Position numbers and translations under genes: made by a program. 64,000 bases of DNA. Source: an uncultured Cellulomonas sp. (GTDB lineage Bacteria; Actinomycetota; Actinomycetes; Actinomycetales; Cellulomonadaceae). Position 1 is the first letter of the stretch; every line of letters starts with the position of its first letter. The stretch spans positions 62,001 to 126,000 of the forward strand of contig NZ_CANLTL010000004.1 of NCBI RefSeq assembly GCF_947494015.1, given 5' to 3'. Shown here piece after piece: positions 16,243-25,632 of this stretch. A model generated the notes under the pieces. It was not told where the DNA came from, searched no databases, and saw only the letters and a list, made by a program, of their open reading frames with translations.

Positions 16243-17616
16243 CTATCCGGTGGGTGCCGCGTACCCGTGCGGCCCCAGGTGGTACCGGCGGTCGAGCTCC
16301 GGGGTGGCCGCGATCGCGCGAAGGGCCTGGCCCAGCACGGCGACGTCGTCCAGGCGCGTCCCGCGGTTGGCGCTCGCGCGGACCGCACCCGGCACGCGGT
16401 CGCGCCGCCCGGCCCGGACGTCGTCGTGGAAGCTCTCGACGTCGGTGGGGGACAGGCCGAGCAGGCGACCCATGTACGGGTGCGCGCAGAAGCAGCCGCT
16501 GCGCACGCCGACGCCCCACTCCGCGGACAGCCGCGCCGCGAGCAGGCCGTGCGGCGTCCCGGGCAGGGTGAAGGCGGCCACCGGCAGCAGCGACGCGGTG
16601 CCCGTGGGGCCCAGCCGCACCAGTCCCGGCACCGTGGCCAGCTCGCGGTCAAGGGCCGCGACGAGCGCGGCCTCGTGCTCGGCGATGGCGGTCCAGCCCT
16701 GCCGCTGCATGTCCCGTACCGCGGCGGCCAGCGCCACGACGCCGAGCACGTTGGGCGATCCGGCCTCCTCCCGCTCGGGGCCGTCGGACCAGACCACCTC
16801 GTCCCAGGAGACCGCCGAGACCGCGCCGCCGCCGACCATCAGCGGCTCGCCGTCGCGGAACAGGCGCCGCGGGGCGATCAGCGCGCCCGTGCCGAACGGG
16901 GCGTACATCTTGTGCCCGGACAGCGCGACCGCGTCGACGCCGAGCGTGGTGATGTCGATCGGCCGGTGCGGCGCGAGCTGCGCGGCGTCGACGACGACCA
17001 GCACGCCGCGGCGCCGCGCCTCGGCGGCGATCTCGGCGAGCGGCGGCATCCACCCGGTCACGTTGGACGCCCCGGTGACGGCCAGCACCCGCGGTGTCGG
17101 GGAGGCGTCCAGCCCCGCCACGACGTCGTCCACGGTGAAGGTGCCGTGGGCGCCGACGTCGACGGTGCGCAGGCGGGCGTGCCGGCGCCAGGGCAGCAGG
17201 TTGGCGTGGTGCTCCACGGCGGTGGTCAGGACGACGTCGTCGGGTGCGAGCCGCAGCCGGAACGCCAGGATGTTCAGCGCCTCGGTGGTGTTGCGCGGGA
17301 ACACCACCTGGTGGGTGGCGGCGTCGGCCCCGACGAACTGCAGGAGGAGCCCGCGGGCCTCCTCGTACCGGGCGCTCGCGTGCTGCGACTTGGCCCCGGC
17401 CCCGCGGTGCACGCTGGAGTACCACGGCAGGAACGCCTCGACGGCGCGGGCCACCGCCGGGGCGGCCGAGCTCGTCGCGGCGGTGTCGAGGTCGACGTAC
17501 CGGCGGGTGGACCCGTCCGCCAGGGGCACCCGGACGTCGTCCCCGACCAGGGTCCAGTGGCCGGGCTCGGCCGTCGTCCCGGAAGGAGCCGGCCGGGTAC
17601 CGCTCGTCGTCAGCAT
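16243..17616 (-). CDS. Aminotransferase class V, cysteine desulfurase-like
   Basis: A 457-residue fold-type I PLP enzyme. The PLP Lys is Lys236 in ALSGHKMYAP, the cofactor Asp is in VLVVVDAAQLAPH and the active-site cysteine loop reads RSGCFCAHP (Cys375, Cys377), where Cys377 matches the sulfur-accepting Cys of SufS/CsdA. The family removes sulfur from L-cysteine for Fe-S clusters and other cofactors. No suf or isc genes adjoin it, so the acceptor is unknown, and the extra Cys in the loop is characteristic of a distinct actinobacterial subgroup. The ATG gives the usual length for the group. It is divergent from the HAMP-PAS-GGDEF-EAL gene with only 87 bases between them. Confidence 0.85.
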   Translation of the reverse strand: MLTTSGTRPAPSGTTAEPGHWTLVGDDVRVPLADGSTRRYVDLDTAATSSAAPAVARAVEAFLPWYSSVHRGAGAKSQHASARYEEARGLLLQFVGADAATHQVVFPRNTTEALNILAFRLRLAPDDVVLTTAVEHHANLLPWRRHARLRTVDVGAHGTFTVDDVVAGLDASPTPRVLAVTGASNVTGWMPPLAEIAAEARRRGVLVVVDAAQLAPHRPIDITTLGVDAVALSGHKMYAPFGTGALIAPRRLFRDGEPLMVGGGAVSAVSWDEVVWSDGPEREEAGSPNVLGVVALAAAVRDMQRQGWTAIAEHEAALVAALDRELATVPGLVRLGPTGTASLLPVAAFTLPGTPHGLLAARLSAEWGVGVRSGCFCAHPYMGRLLGLSPTDVESFHDDVRAGRRDRVPGAVRASANRGTRLDDVAVLGQALRAIAATPELDRRYHLGPHGYAAPTG

Positions 17617-17669
17617 GCCCGGCCCATCGGCAACGGGCACACCGATGTGAACAAATCGGGCCGGACCGG

Positions 17670-17696
17670 TCAAGTCCGGGAAGAACCGGCCGATAG
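17670..17696 (+). promoter_or_regulatory. Sigma-28/WhiG-type promoter
   Basis: The sequence TCAAGTCC (17670-17677), then 11 bases, then GCCGATAG (17689-17696) closely fits the FliA/WhiG-class consensus (TAAAG-like -35, spacer, GCCGATAA -10). Transcription would begin at about 17703, practically at the GTG start at 17704, so the message is predicted to be leaderless. I saw no second copy of this motif in the window. Confidence 0.7.
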
Positions 17697-17703
17697 GGAC
17701 CAC

Positions 17704-19845
17704 GTGGCCCACTCCCGTCCCACCCCGCGCGTGCAGCCGACCCACCGACCGCACCGGCTCCGGCTGACCCGGCGGGTGTTCTGGGACCTCGCCGTCTACA
17801 TGGTCGGCCTCGGTGTCGCCGTCGGCGTGGTGTTCCCGTACTTCACCGTCCTGCTGGGCGTCCCGCGTCCGATGGCCACGCGACCGGAGCTCGTGATGGC
17901 GTGCCTGGGCGCCGGGTTCGTGGTCGGCGCTGCGAACTACGCGCTGTGCCGGGTCGTCGTGGGCGGCCGGCTCGCGGTGCTCAGCGCGCACCTGCACGCG
18001 GTCGCGGAGACGATCGCCCGAGGCAGCCGGACGGGGGACTGGACCGGCGGGACCACCGAGCGCATCGGCGTGGACTCCGACGACGAGCTGGGCGAGACCG
18101 CGCGCGCGTTCAACGAGCTGCTGGACACCCTCGAGGCGGGCGCCCACTTCCGCTCCCTGGTCCGCAACGCGTCCGACATCATCACGGTCGTCGACCCCGC
18201 CGGCCGGATCAGCTATCAGACGCCGTCGGTCACGGCGGTGCTGGGTCACAGCCGGGACGCGCTGGTCGACACCGACGTGCACGACCTGGTGCACCCGGAC
18301 GACGTCACCGCTCACCGCGGCCAGCTCGCCGCGGTGGTGGCCGGCTGCCCGACGGGGCTGCCGCTGGCCCACCGGATGCGGCACGCGTCCGGCGCCTGGC
18401 GCTGGATGGAGACGGTCGCCGCCGACCTGCTCGACGACCCGGCCGTGGCCGGCGTGGTGCTCACCACGCGGGACGTGAGCGACCGGCACGAGCTCGAGGA
18501 CGCGCTGCGCACGCAGGCCTTCCAGGACACCCTCACCGGGCTGCCCAACCGCGCCCTGTTCATGGACCGGCTGCGCGCCGCGGAGGACGCGTGCCGGACC
18601 GCCGCGGTCCCGATGGCCGTGCTCTTCCTCGACCTGGACGACCTCAAGCCGGTCAACGACACGCTGGGGCACGACGTGGGGGACACGCTGCTGCGTGCGG
18701 TGGCGGCTCGCATCCAGGGCTGCCTGCGGCCCGGCGACCTGGCGGCGCGGCTCGCCGGCGACGAGTTCGCCGTCCTGCTCGCGGGGGCCGCCGGCTCCCG
18801 GGACGCCGCCGGCGTCGGCGCGGACATCATGCGCTCGCTGGCGCAGCCGGTGCAGCTGGGCGACCGGCAGGTCCAGGTGAGCCTGAGCATCGGCGTCGCC
18901 TCGTCGGGCACGTCCGCCGCGGTCGAGCTCGGCCTGCTGCGCGCCGCCGACATCGCCATGTACGTCGCCAAGACCACCGGCAAGGGTCGCGTCGAGGTCT
19001 TCGAGGGCGGTCACCACGCCGCCCAGCTGGAGCTGGACCGGCTGCGCGCCGACCTCCACCACGCGCTCGACGCCGGCGAGCTGGAGCTGTACTACCAGCC
19101 GATCGTCGCGCTGCCGGGCGGGACGGTGACCGGGTACGAGGCGCTGCTGCGCTGGAACCACCCGCTGCGCGGGGTGGTCTCGCCCCAGGTGTTCATCCCC
19201 CTCGCGGAGGACACGGGTCTGATCATCCGGATCGGGCGCTGGGTCACCCGCGAGGCGACACGCCAGGCGGCGGCGTGGCAGCGCCCCGGTGCGCCCGGAC
19301 TGCGGATGAACATCAACGTGTCCGCCCGTCAGTTCCAGCACCCCGGGTTCGCCGACGACGTCGCGGACGCGCTGACCGCGAGCGGTCTCGACCCGCACCT
19401 GCTCACGCTCGAGCTGACCGAGAGCCTGCTCGTGCAGGACGCGCCCCTCGTGGCCGGGCGCCTGCGCCGGCTCAAGGAGCTGGGGCTGCGGCTGGCCCTG
19501 GACGACTTCGGCACCGGGTTCTCCTCGCTGAGCTACCTGCGCCGGTTCCCGATCGACATCCTCAAGATCGACAAGTCGTTCGTCGACGGCATCGCGACCA
19601 GCCCCGAGGACCGCGCGGTCACGGGCGCGATCGTGCAGCTCGGCCGGACGCTGCGGCTGGACGTGGTCGCCGAGGGCGTCGAGGACGAGCGTCAGGTCGC
19701 CGCCCTGGAGTCGCTGGGCTGCCCGTCGGCGCAGGGCTACCACTTCGGCCGCCCGGTCCCCCCGCCGGGACCGGATCGCCCGGCGGCCGGCGCACAGGTG
19801 CGCACGACCTGCCAGGGCGCGGCGCCGATCCTCACGTCCCGGTAA
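17704..19845 (+). CDS. Membrane HAMP-PAS-GGDEF-EAL cyclic-di-GMP protein
   Basis: A 713-residue protein. Two membrane helices (about 26-51 and 63-87) are followed by a HAMP-like linker to about 145, a PAS domain (148-262), a diguanylate cyclase domain (268-433) and an EAL domain (445-700). The cyclase signature reads AGDEF at 351-355 instead of GGDEF, with an RxxD inhibition site (RPGD, 342-345). EAL is intact at 479-481 (GYEALLRWNHP), as is DDFGTGFSSL, so phosphodiesterase activity is the safer prediction; AGDEF can be active in some enzymes. The GTG start is chosen from the promoter position just upstream. The frame has no in-frame stop for kilobases 5', so the start is not fixed by ORF limits. 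Confidence 0.88.
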   Translation: MAHSRPTPRVQPTHRPHRLRLTRRVFWDLAVYMVGLGVAVGVVFPYFTVLLGVPRPMATRPELVMACLGAGFVVGAANYALCRVVVGGRLAVLSAHLHAVAETIARGSRTGDWTGGTTERIGVDSDDELGETARAFNELLDTLEAGAHFRSLVRNASDIITVVDPAGRISYQTPSVTAVLGHSRDALVDTDVHDLVHPDDVTAHRGQLAAVVAGCPTGLPLAHRMRHASGAWRWMETVAADLLDDPAVAGVVLTTRDVSDRHELEDALRTQAFQDTLTGLPNRALFMDRLRAAEDACRTAAVPMAVLFLDLDDLKPVNDTLGHDVGDTLLRAVAARIQGCLRPGDLAARLAGDEFAVLLAGAAGSRDAAGVGADIMRSLAQPVQLGDRQVQVSLSIGVASSGTSAAVELGLLRAADIAMYVAKTTGKGRVEVFEGGHHAAQLELDRLRADLHHALDAGELELYYQPIVALPGGTVTGYEALLRWNHPLRGVVSPQVFIPLAEDTGLIIRIGRWVTREATRQAAAWQRPGAPGLRMNINVSARQFQHPGFADDVADALTASGLDPHLLTLELTESLLVQDAPLVAGRLRRLKELGLRLALDDFGTGFSSLSYLRRFPIDILKIDKSFVDGIATSPEDRAVTGAIVQLGRTLRLDVVAEGVEDERQVAALESLGCPSAQGYHFGRPVPPPGPDRPAAGAQVRTTCQGAAPILTSR

Positions 19846-19951
19846 CCCGCCCGAACCGTGGCGTTCATCTGGGCTGCCTAGCGTGGCGGGCGACGCCGAC
19901 CGGCCCAGCAGCGCGCCACCGGGCGGGCGTCGGCGCGGAGGGAGCGTGGTC

Positions 19952-20206
19952 ATGCCGGAGTACGTGTGCCTGGACGGTCCGTTGTCGGGTCAGCAGCTTG
20001 ACTGGCGGGACGTCGCGGTCGAGGGCGAGCTGGTGACCATCGGGCTCGTCGACGTGGGTCAGGACGACGTCGGTCCGCACGGTCCGACGGAGGCCGACTA
20101 CGTGGTGGAGCGGGTCGCCGACGTCGTGCCGGGACGGCTGCGCTTCGTGGCCGGCCGGGGCGCGTGGCACCCGGACGCACTCCTCGCGGCCCCCGTGCCG
20201 GCGTAG
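19952..20206 (+). CDS. Small hypothetical protein
   Basis: An 84-residue acidic protein starting MPEYVCLDGPLSGQQLDWRD with a GGAGGGA ribosome site eight bases before the ATG. No membrane segment, signal or known motif is visible; the composition (many Asp, Glu and Val) suggests a small beta-strand domain. An alternative GTG start lies two codons upstream but is too close to the ribosome site. It lies alone between the c-di-GMP gene and the GH31 gene, and I cannot assign a function. Confidence 0.6.
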   Translation: MPEYVCLDGPLSGQQLDWRDVAVEGELVTIGLVDVGQDDVGPHGPTEADYVVERVADVVPGRLRFVAGRGAWHPDALLAAPVPA

Positions 20207-20301
20207 CGCCGCGGCCCGCGGGCCGATCGGGTCCCGGTGCGCCAGCATGGGCCGCGGCACGACCGCCCGGTCGGGTCGTCGGGCGAGCGGACGAGGGCGC
20301 G

Positions 20302-22767
20302 ATGCAGACCGATCACTACGGGCGGCCGGAGCGGGTGGACCGCGTCCGACCGACGCCGCGCGGGTTGCTGGCCGAGCTGGGGCGCGAGCGGCTGCGGGTC
20401 GACGTCGTCCGGGACGACGTCGTGCGGCTGGCGATCAGCCGGGGCGGGGTGTTCGACGAGCAGCCCACGCACGCCGTGTGCGTCGACCCGCTGGCCACGG
20501 AGGTCGACGTGGACGTCACCGTCGAGGACGGGACCGCCCGGGTCCGCACCGCCCGGCTCGTGGTGTCGGTCGGGCTGGACCCGTTCCGCCTCGACGTGCA
20601 CCGCACCGACGGCACCCCGGTCGTGGAGACCGCCGTCGACGACGACGGCAGGCCGTGGGCGTACGCCACGCTCAACGACGCCTTCGTGGTGCGCCGCCGT
20701 TGTCGTCCCGAGGACGCGGTCTACGGGCTCGGCGAGAAGACCGGCCGGCTGAACCGCCGCGGACGTGACTTCACGCTGTGGAACACCGACGTGCTCAGCC
20801 CACGCGCCTCGGGGGAGTTCACGCACGGCCGCGGTGCGGACGACCCACGCTCGGACAACACCAGCACGGAGTTCGACCCCTACTACGTGTCGATCCCGTT
20901 CTTCTACCACCAGAGCCATCCCACCGGGGCGATGGCCGGGGCGTTCCTGGACAACGGCTACCGCGTCGACTACGACTTCACGGCCCCGGACGAGCTGGTG
21001 ATGCACGCCCGGGGCGGGCAGTACACCGAGTACGTCTTCGCCGGCCCGACGATGCCCGAGATCCTCGAGGCGTACACCGGGCTCACCGGCCGCACCCCGC
21101 TGCCCCCGCTGTGGGCGCTGGGCTACCACCAGTGCCGCTGGTACGACTACACCCAGGACGCCGTGGAGTCCCTCGCCCGGCGCCACCGCGAGCAGGACCT
21201 GCCGTGCGACGCGCTGTGGCTCGACATCGACCACATGGACGGCTACCGGGTGTTCACCTGGGACGCCGAGCGGTTCCCGGACGTCCCCGGGATGCTCGCG
21301 CGGCTGGCCGACGACGGCTTCCGGGTGGTCACGATCGTCGACCCGGGCATCAAGCGGGACCCCGGGTACCCGGTGTACGACGACGCCGTCGAGCAGGACG
21401 TGCTGTGCCGGACCGAGGGCGGTGACCACTACGTGGGGCAGGTCTGGCCGGGGGACACGGTGTTCCCGGACTTCGCCACCGAGCGGGCGCGGACCTGGTG
21501 GGGACGGCTGAACGCCGAGCACGTGCGGTCCGGGCTGGCCGGGATCTGGAACGACATGAACGAGCCTGCGACCGGCGACATCGCCCCCGAGGCGATGCGG
21601 TTCGGCGGTGGGCGGTTCTCCCACGAGCGCTTCCACAACCAGTACGCGCTGCTGATGGCGATGGGCACGACGCAGGGGCTGCTGGCCGAGCGCCCCGACC
21701 GGCGCACGTTCGTGCTCACCCGCGCCGGGTCTGCCGGGATCCAGCGGTACGCGGCGAGCTGGATGGGCGACAACATGTCCCGCTGGGACCACCTGGGGCT
21801 GAGCATGCCGATGGCTGCGGGCTTCGGCATCTCCGGGCAGCCGTTCGTGGGCGCCGACATCGGCGGCTTCATGGGCGACACCAGCCCCGAGCTGCTGCTG
21901 CGCTGGATGCAGTACGGGACGCTGACGCCGTTCTGCCGCAACCACACCGTCAACACCGCGATCGAGCAGTATGCCTGGTCGTTCGGCGGCGCCGTCCTGG
22001 AGGCGGTGCGAGCGGCGGTGCAGGAGCGGTACCGGCTGCTGCCGTACCTGTACGCGTGCTTCGTCCGGGCGGCGCAGACCGGCGCACCCGTGCAGCGGCC
22101 GCTGGTCTTCGACCACGGCGACGACGTGCTGGCCCGTGACCTGGACGACGAGTACCTGCTGGGGCCGGACCTGCTGGTGGCGCCGGTGGTCGAGGCGGGC
22201 ACGACGGCGCGCCAGGTGTACCTGCCGGCCGGCGGCTGGTACGACCACCACAGCGGCGAGCACCACACCGGCCGTCGCTACGTCACCGCCGCGACGCCCA
22301 TGGAGCACATCCCGGTGTACGTGCGCGCCGGGGCGGTCGTGCCGCGCTGGACCCAGGCGCCGCCGTCCACGGCCGGCCACCACCCGCAGGTCGTGGAGCT
22401 GCACCTGTACGTCCCGCGCGAGGACGGCACGCACCGGTCCCTGCTGCAGGAGGACGACGGCCTGACCTTCGCCGCGCTGGACGGCGCCCGGTACCGGACC
22501 ACCCTGACCGTGACCCGGACCGGTCGCTCGCTGACCCTGCGCGGCGAGGTCGACGGCGGCGGGTACCCCGAGTTCCGGCGGTCCGCGTTCCACCTCCTCG
22601 TGCACGGCGACGCGGTCGAGCAGGTCGAGCTCGACGGCGTCCCCGTACCGGTGCGCGACGGGGTCGCGGTGCTGCCCAACGCGGGGGAGAGCTTCACCGT
22701 CCGGATGACCCTGCCGGATGCGGTCCGGCGGGGTCCCGGCACAGGATGGGGACATGACCAACTCTGA
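20302..22767 (+). CDS. Glycoside hydrolase family 31 alpha-glucosidase-type enzyme
   Basis: An 821-residue intracellular GH31 enzyme without signal peptide. An N-terminal beta-sandwich (to about 250) is followed by the catalytic barrel and C-terminal beta domains. The nucleophile is Asp418 in GIWNDMNEP and the acid/base is Asp490 in SWMGDNMSRW, both canonical; WLDIDHMDGYRVFTWD around 306-321 lines the -1 subsite. Family members cleave alpha-glucosides or alpha-xylosides and the sequence alone does not separate these, although the WLDIDHMD/WNDMNEP set is typical of alpha-glucosidases. There is no transporter beside it. Its 3' end overlaps the flavodoxin-like gene by 14 bases, so the two are likely co-expressed. 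Confidence 0.9.
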   Translation: MQTDHYGRPERVDRVRPTPRGLLAELGRERLRVDVVRDDVVRLAISRGGVFDEQPTHAVCVDPLATEVDVDVTVEDGTARVRTARLVVSVGLDPFRLDVHRTDGTPVVETAVDDDGRPWAYATLNDAFVVRRRCRPEDAVYGLGEKTGRLNRRGRDFTLWNTDVLSPRASGEFTHGRGADDPRSDNTSTEFDPYYVSIPFFYHQSHPTGAMAGAFLDNGYRVDYDFTAPDELVMHARGGQYTEYVFAGPTMPEILEAYTGLTGRTPLPPLWALGYHQCRWYDYTQDAVESLARRHREQDLPCDALWLDIDHMDGYRVFTWDAERFPDVPGMLARLADDGFRVVTIVDPGIKRDPGYPVYDDAVEQDVLCRTEGGDHYVGQVWPGDTVFPDFATERARTWWGRLNAEHVRSGLAGIWNDMNEPATGDIAPEAMRFGGGRFSHERFHNQYALLMAMGTTQGLLAERPDRRTFVLTRAGSAGIQRYAASWMGDNMSRWDHLGLSMPMAAGFGISGQPFVGADIGGFMGDTSPELLLRWMQYGTLTPFCRNHTVNTAIEQYAWSFGGAVLEAVRAAVQERYRLLPYLYACFVRAAQTGAPVQRPLVFDHGDDVLARDLDDEYLLGPDLLVAPVVEAGTTARQVYLPAGGWYDHHSGEHHTGRRYVTAATPMEHIPVYVRAGAVVPRWTQAPPSTAGHHPQVVELHLYVPREDGTHRSLLQEDDGLTFAALDGARYRTTLTVTRTGRSLTLRGEVDGGGYPEFRRSAFHLLVHGDAVEQVELDGVPVPVRDGVAVLPNAGESFTVRMTLPDAVRRGPGTGWGHDQL

Positions 22768-23368
22768 CCTGACCGCAGTCGTCCTCGTGGGGACCCTGTC
22801 CCCGTCCCCCGCACCGTCCAGCAGCGAGCTGATCGGCCGGCAGGTGCTCGACGCGCTCGCCGAGCACGGCGTCGTCGGCACCGTCGTCCGCCTCGTCGAC
22901 CACGACGTGAAGCCCGGCGTCCAGGTGGACATGGGCGCCGGGGACGAGTGGCCGGCGATCCGCCAGCAGGTCCTCGCCGCGGACATCCTGGTGATCGCGA
23001 CGCCGATCTGGATGGGCCAGCCGTCGAGCGTGACCAAGCGCGCGCTGGAGCGGCTCGACGGCGAGCTGTCGGAGAAGGACGACGAGGGCCGGCTGCTGAC
23101 CTACGGCAAGGTCGCGGCGGTCGCCGTCGTCGGCAACGAGGACGGCGCGCACCACGTCAGCGCCGAGGTGTTCCAGGCGCTGAACGACGTCGGCTTCACC
23201 ATCCCGGCCGCCGCGGTCACCTACTGGGTGGGCGCCGCGATGCAGGGCACGGACTACAACGAGCTCGACGAGGTCCCCGAGATGACCGCCACCACCACCC
23301 GCACGCTGGCCGCGAACACCGCGCACCTGGCGCGGCTGCTCCACGGCGCGCAGTACCCGCCGGCCTAG
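22754..23368 (+). CDS. Flavodoxin-like NAD(P)H-dependent FMN reductase family protein
   Basis: A 204-residue flavodoxin-fold protein. The first strand and phosphate loop read VVLVGTLSPSPAPSSSELIG, and ILVIATPIWMGQPSSVTKRA forms the second FMN-contacting loop, as in NADPH-dependent FMN reductases and flavodoxin-like quinone reductases. A late YWVGAAMQGTDYNELDE segment closes the flavin site. It probably moves electrons between NAD(P)H and a quinone or small acceptor; the partner is unknown. It begins inside the end of the GH31 gene, where an AGGATGGGG stretch provides the ribosome site. Confidence 0.82.
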   Translation: MTNSDLTAVVLVGTLSPSPAPSSSELIGRQVLDALAEHGVVGTVVRLVDHDVKPGVQVDMGAGDEWPAIRQQVLAADILVIATPIWMGQPSSVTKRALERLDGELSEKDDEGRLLTYGKVAAVAVVGNEDGAHHVSAEVFQALNDVGFTIPAAAVTYWVGAAMQGTDYNELDEVPEMTATTTRTLAANTAHLARLLHGAQYPPA

Positions 23369-23379
23369 GACCGGGTGCG

Positions 23380-23416
23380 TCGGCCGGCGCCCGTGCCTAC
23401 CGCGGACGCCGGCCGA
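23380..23416. terminator. Hairpin between convergent genes
   Basis: A 10-base-pair inverted repeat (TCGGCCGGCG at 23380-23389 with its complement at 23407-23416) and a 17-base loop spans the end of the minus-strand methyltransferase gene, 12 bases after the flavodoxin-like gene. Partial overlap with coding sequence lowers confidence. Confidence 0.4.
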
Positions 23417-24323
23417 TGACCGCCGTCGCGTCGAGCTCGGCGGACGTCGCGACCCGCGCGAGCAGTCCGGCACGCGCGACGGCGTCGACGGCCCCAGGGA
23501 CCTGGCGGGTGCTCGACTCGACCAGGACGTGGCCGCCGGGGGCGAGCCACGCGGCGGCGCCGTCCAGCACCCGGCGCACCACCTCCAGGCCGTCCCGGCC
23601 CCCGTCCAGGGCGACCTGCGCCTCGTGGGAGCGGGCCTCGGAGGGCATCAGCGCGATCTCGTCGGTGGGCACGTAGGGCGCGTTCGCGACGAGCACCTCC
23701 ACGCGGCCGCGCAGGCCCGGGGGCAGGGGCGCGAACAGGTCCCCCTCGACGACGTGGCCGCCACGTGGCTCGACGTTGCGGCGCGCGCACCGCACGGCGG
23801 CGGGGTCGACGTCGGCGGCGACCAGGGACACCTGCGGCGCCGCCTCGAGGATCGCCGCGCCGACCGCACCCGACCCGCAGCACAGGTCCACCACCACCGG
23901 GGTTCCGTGCGCCGGGGTGCCGTGCGCCCGAGCGCCGCCCTGCTTCGGGGCCGTACCGCGTAGCGCGGCCGTGCCCGAGAGCAGGGCGAGCGCCTCCCGC
24001 ACCAGCAGCTCGGTGCGCCGGCGCGGGACGAAGACGCCCGGGTCGACGGCGATCCGCAGGCCCCGGAACTCCGCCCACCCGAGCAGGTGCTCCAGCGGCT
24101 CGCCCGCGACCCGCCGTCCGACGAGCGCGGTGAGCTCGGCCTGGCTGCCGGCGGCGTCGACGAGCAGACGGGCCTCGTCCTCCGCGTAGACGCACCCGGC
24201 CGCGCGCAGCCGCGCCACGATCGCGTCGACGGACGGCTGCGTGATGGCGATCAGCCCGTCACGACCGACGGACCGCGGGGCCGGCGCTCGAGTCGGGACC
24301 GGCGGGGTCGTCCGGGAACGCAT
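23397..24323 (-). CDS. PrmC/HemK-like N5-glutamine methyltransferase paralogue
   Basis: A 308-residue class I methyltransferase. An N-terminal helical domain ([19 protein letters not shown]) is followed by the SAM site [20 protein letters not shown] and the catalytic motif [14 protein letters not shown]. True PrmC, which methylates the Gln of release factors, has NPPY; here Pro is replaced by Ala, a mark of a second actinobacterial subgroup whose substrate is not known. The only ATG in frame is at 24323, 65 bases inside the nhaA gene upstream, so the first 20 residues are uncertain. A large Ala/Gly insert (residues about 122-140) precedes the SAM motif. Confidence 0.8.
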   Translation of the reverse strand: MRSRTTPPVPTRAPAPRSVGRDGLIAITQPSVDAIVARLRAAGCVYAEDEARLLVDAAGSQAELTALVGRRVAGEPLEHLLGWAEFRGLRIAVDPGVFVPRRRTELLVREALALLSGTAALRGTAPKQGGARAHGTPAHGTPVVVDLCCGSGAVGAAILEAAPQVSLVAADVDPAAVRCARRNVEPRGGHVVEGDLFAPLPPGLRGRVEVLVANAPYVPTDEIALMPSEARSHEAQVALDGGRDGLEVVRRVLDGAAAWLAPGGHVLVESSTRQVPGAVDAVARAGLLARVATSAELDATAVIGRRPR

Positions 24324-25632
24324 CCGCCGCCGGCTCGAAGACGTCGGGGACGCCGTCGTTGTCGGTGTCGACCGCCTCCGCCAGGGCGATGCGGCGGTAC
24401 GCGCGGTTGCGCGTCAGCAGGACGGTGGACGCCAGGACCGCCGCGACCACGGACCCCATCAGGACGCCGATCTTGATGTGCTCCTCGCGCGTGACGTCGG
24501 AGCCGAACGCGAGCTCGCCGATGAGGAGCGAGACCGTGAACCCGATACCGCCCAGCAGCGCCACGCCGAGCACGTCGGTCCAGCTCAGGCTCTCGTCGAG
24601 GTCGGCCCGGGTGATCCGGGTGACGAGGAACGTCGTGCCGAGGATGCCCACCACCTTGCCGAGGACGAGCCCGGCGACGATGCCGAGCGAGACCGGGTCC
24701 GCGAGCGTCTCGACGAGGCCGGACAGCCCGCCGATGGTCACCCCGGCGGCGAAGAAGGCGAACAGGGGCACGGCGAACCCGGCCGAGATCGGCCGGAACC
24801 GGTGCTCGAAGTGCTCAGCGAGGCCGGGTCCCGCGTCCGGCCCGCCGGCCGCCGCGCTGCGGATCACCGGGACGGTGAAGCCGAGCAGCACCCCGGCGAC
24901 GGTGGCGTGCACCCCGGACTCGTGCATGAGGACCCACGCGACCACGGCCAGCGGGATCAGCAGCCACCAGGACCGGATGCGCTTCTGCACGGCGACGCCG
25001 AACAGCGCGATGACCCCGATCGCGCCGGCCAGCGGCAGCACCCGCACCTCGTCGGTGTAGAACACCGCGATGACCGTGACCGCGAGGAGGTCGTCGACGA
25101 CGGCGAGGGTCAGCAGGAAGGTACGCAGCGCCGCGGGCAGGTGGGAGCCGATCACGGCGAGCACGGCGAGCGCGAAGGCGATGTCGGTCGCGGTGGGGAT
25201 GGCCCAGCCCCGCATCGCGTCGCTGCCGGCGAGGACGTTGACGCCGACGTAGACGAGGGCCGGGACCACCATCCCGCCGACCGCGGCGAGGATGGGCAGC
25301 GCGGCCCGGCGCGGGTCACGCAGGTCCCCCGCCACGAACTCGCGCTTGAGCTCGAGGCCGACGACGAAGAAGAAGATCGCCAGCAGGCCGTCCGCGGCCC
25401 AGGTGGCGAGCGTGAGGTCCAGGTGCAGCGCAGCCGGACCCACCCGGACCTCGCGGAGCGCGGCATAGCTGTCCGACCACGGCGAGTTCGCCCAGACCAG
25501 GGCGATGACGGTCCCCACCAGCAGCAGCGCACCGCCGACGGTCTCCTTGCGCAGGATCTCCGCGATCCGCTGGTTCTCCGCCCACGATCCGCGGGTCAGC
25601 AGGGGTGGACGGGTCGTTGAGCTCGAGGGCAC
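24259..25632 (-). CDS. nhaA: Na+/H+ antiporter NhaA
   Basis: A 457-residue inner-membrane antiporter that exchanges sodium (or lithium) for protons. It has the normal NhaA succession of about twelve helices: [38 protein letters not shown] and the paired ion-binding aspartates in [16 protein letters not shown]. The GTG start gives the family's usual polar leader. Unusually, after the last helix there is a 45-residue hydrophilic tail containing [14 protein letters not shown], an Asp-rich DxDxDG loop resembling calcium-binding type 3 repeats, and this tail overlaps the start of the methyltransferase gene. Confidence 0.95.
   Translation of the reverse strand: MPSSSTTRPPLLTRGSWAENQRIAEILRKETVGGALLLVGTVIALVWANSPWSDSYAALREVRVGPAALHLDLTLATWAADGLLAIFFFVVGLELKREFVAGDLRDPRRAALPILAAVGGMVVPALVYVGVNVLAGSDAMRGWAIPTATDIAFALAVLAVIGSHLPAALRTFLLTLAVVDDLLAVTVIAVFYTDEVRVLPLAGAIGVIALFGVAVQKRIRSWWLLIPLAVVAWVLMHESGVHATVAGVLLGFTVPVIRSAAAGGPDAGPGLAEHFEHRFRPISAGFAVPLFAFFAAGVTIGGLSGLVETLADPVSLGIVAGLVLGKVVGILGTTFLVTRITRADLDESLSWTDVLGVALLGGIGFTVSLLIGELAFGSDVTREEHIKIGVLMGSVVAAVLASTVLLTRNRAYRRIALAEAVDTDNDGVPDVFEPAADAFPDDPAGPDSSAGPAVRRS

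Noticed and set aside
13888-17703. Very long plus-strand open frame leading into the HAMP-PAS-GGDEF-EAL gene
   Set aside because: It is antisense to the TraR, SpoIIE and desulfurase genes. Only the part from about 17704 has a protein-like sequence, and a promoter lies just before that point.
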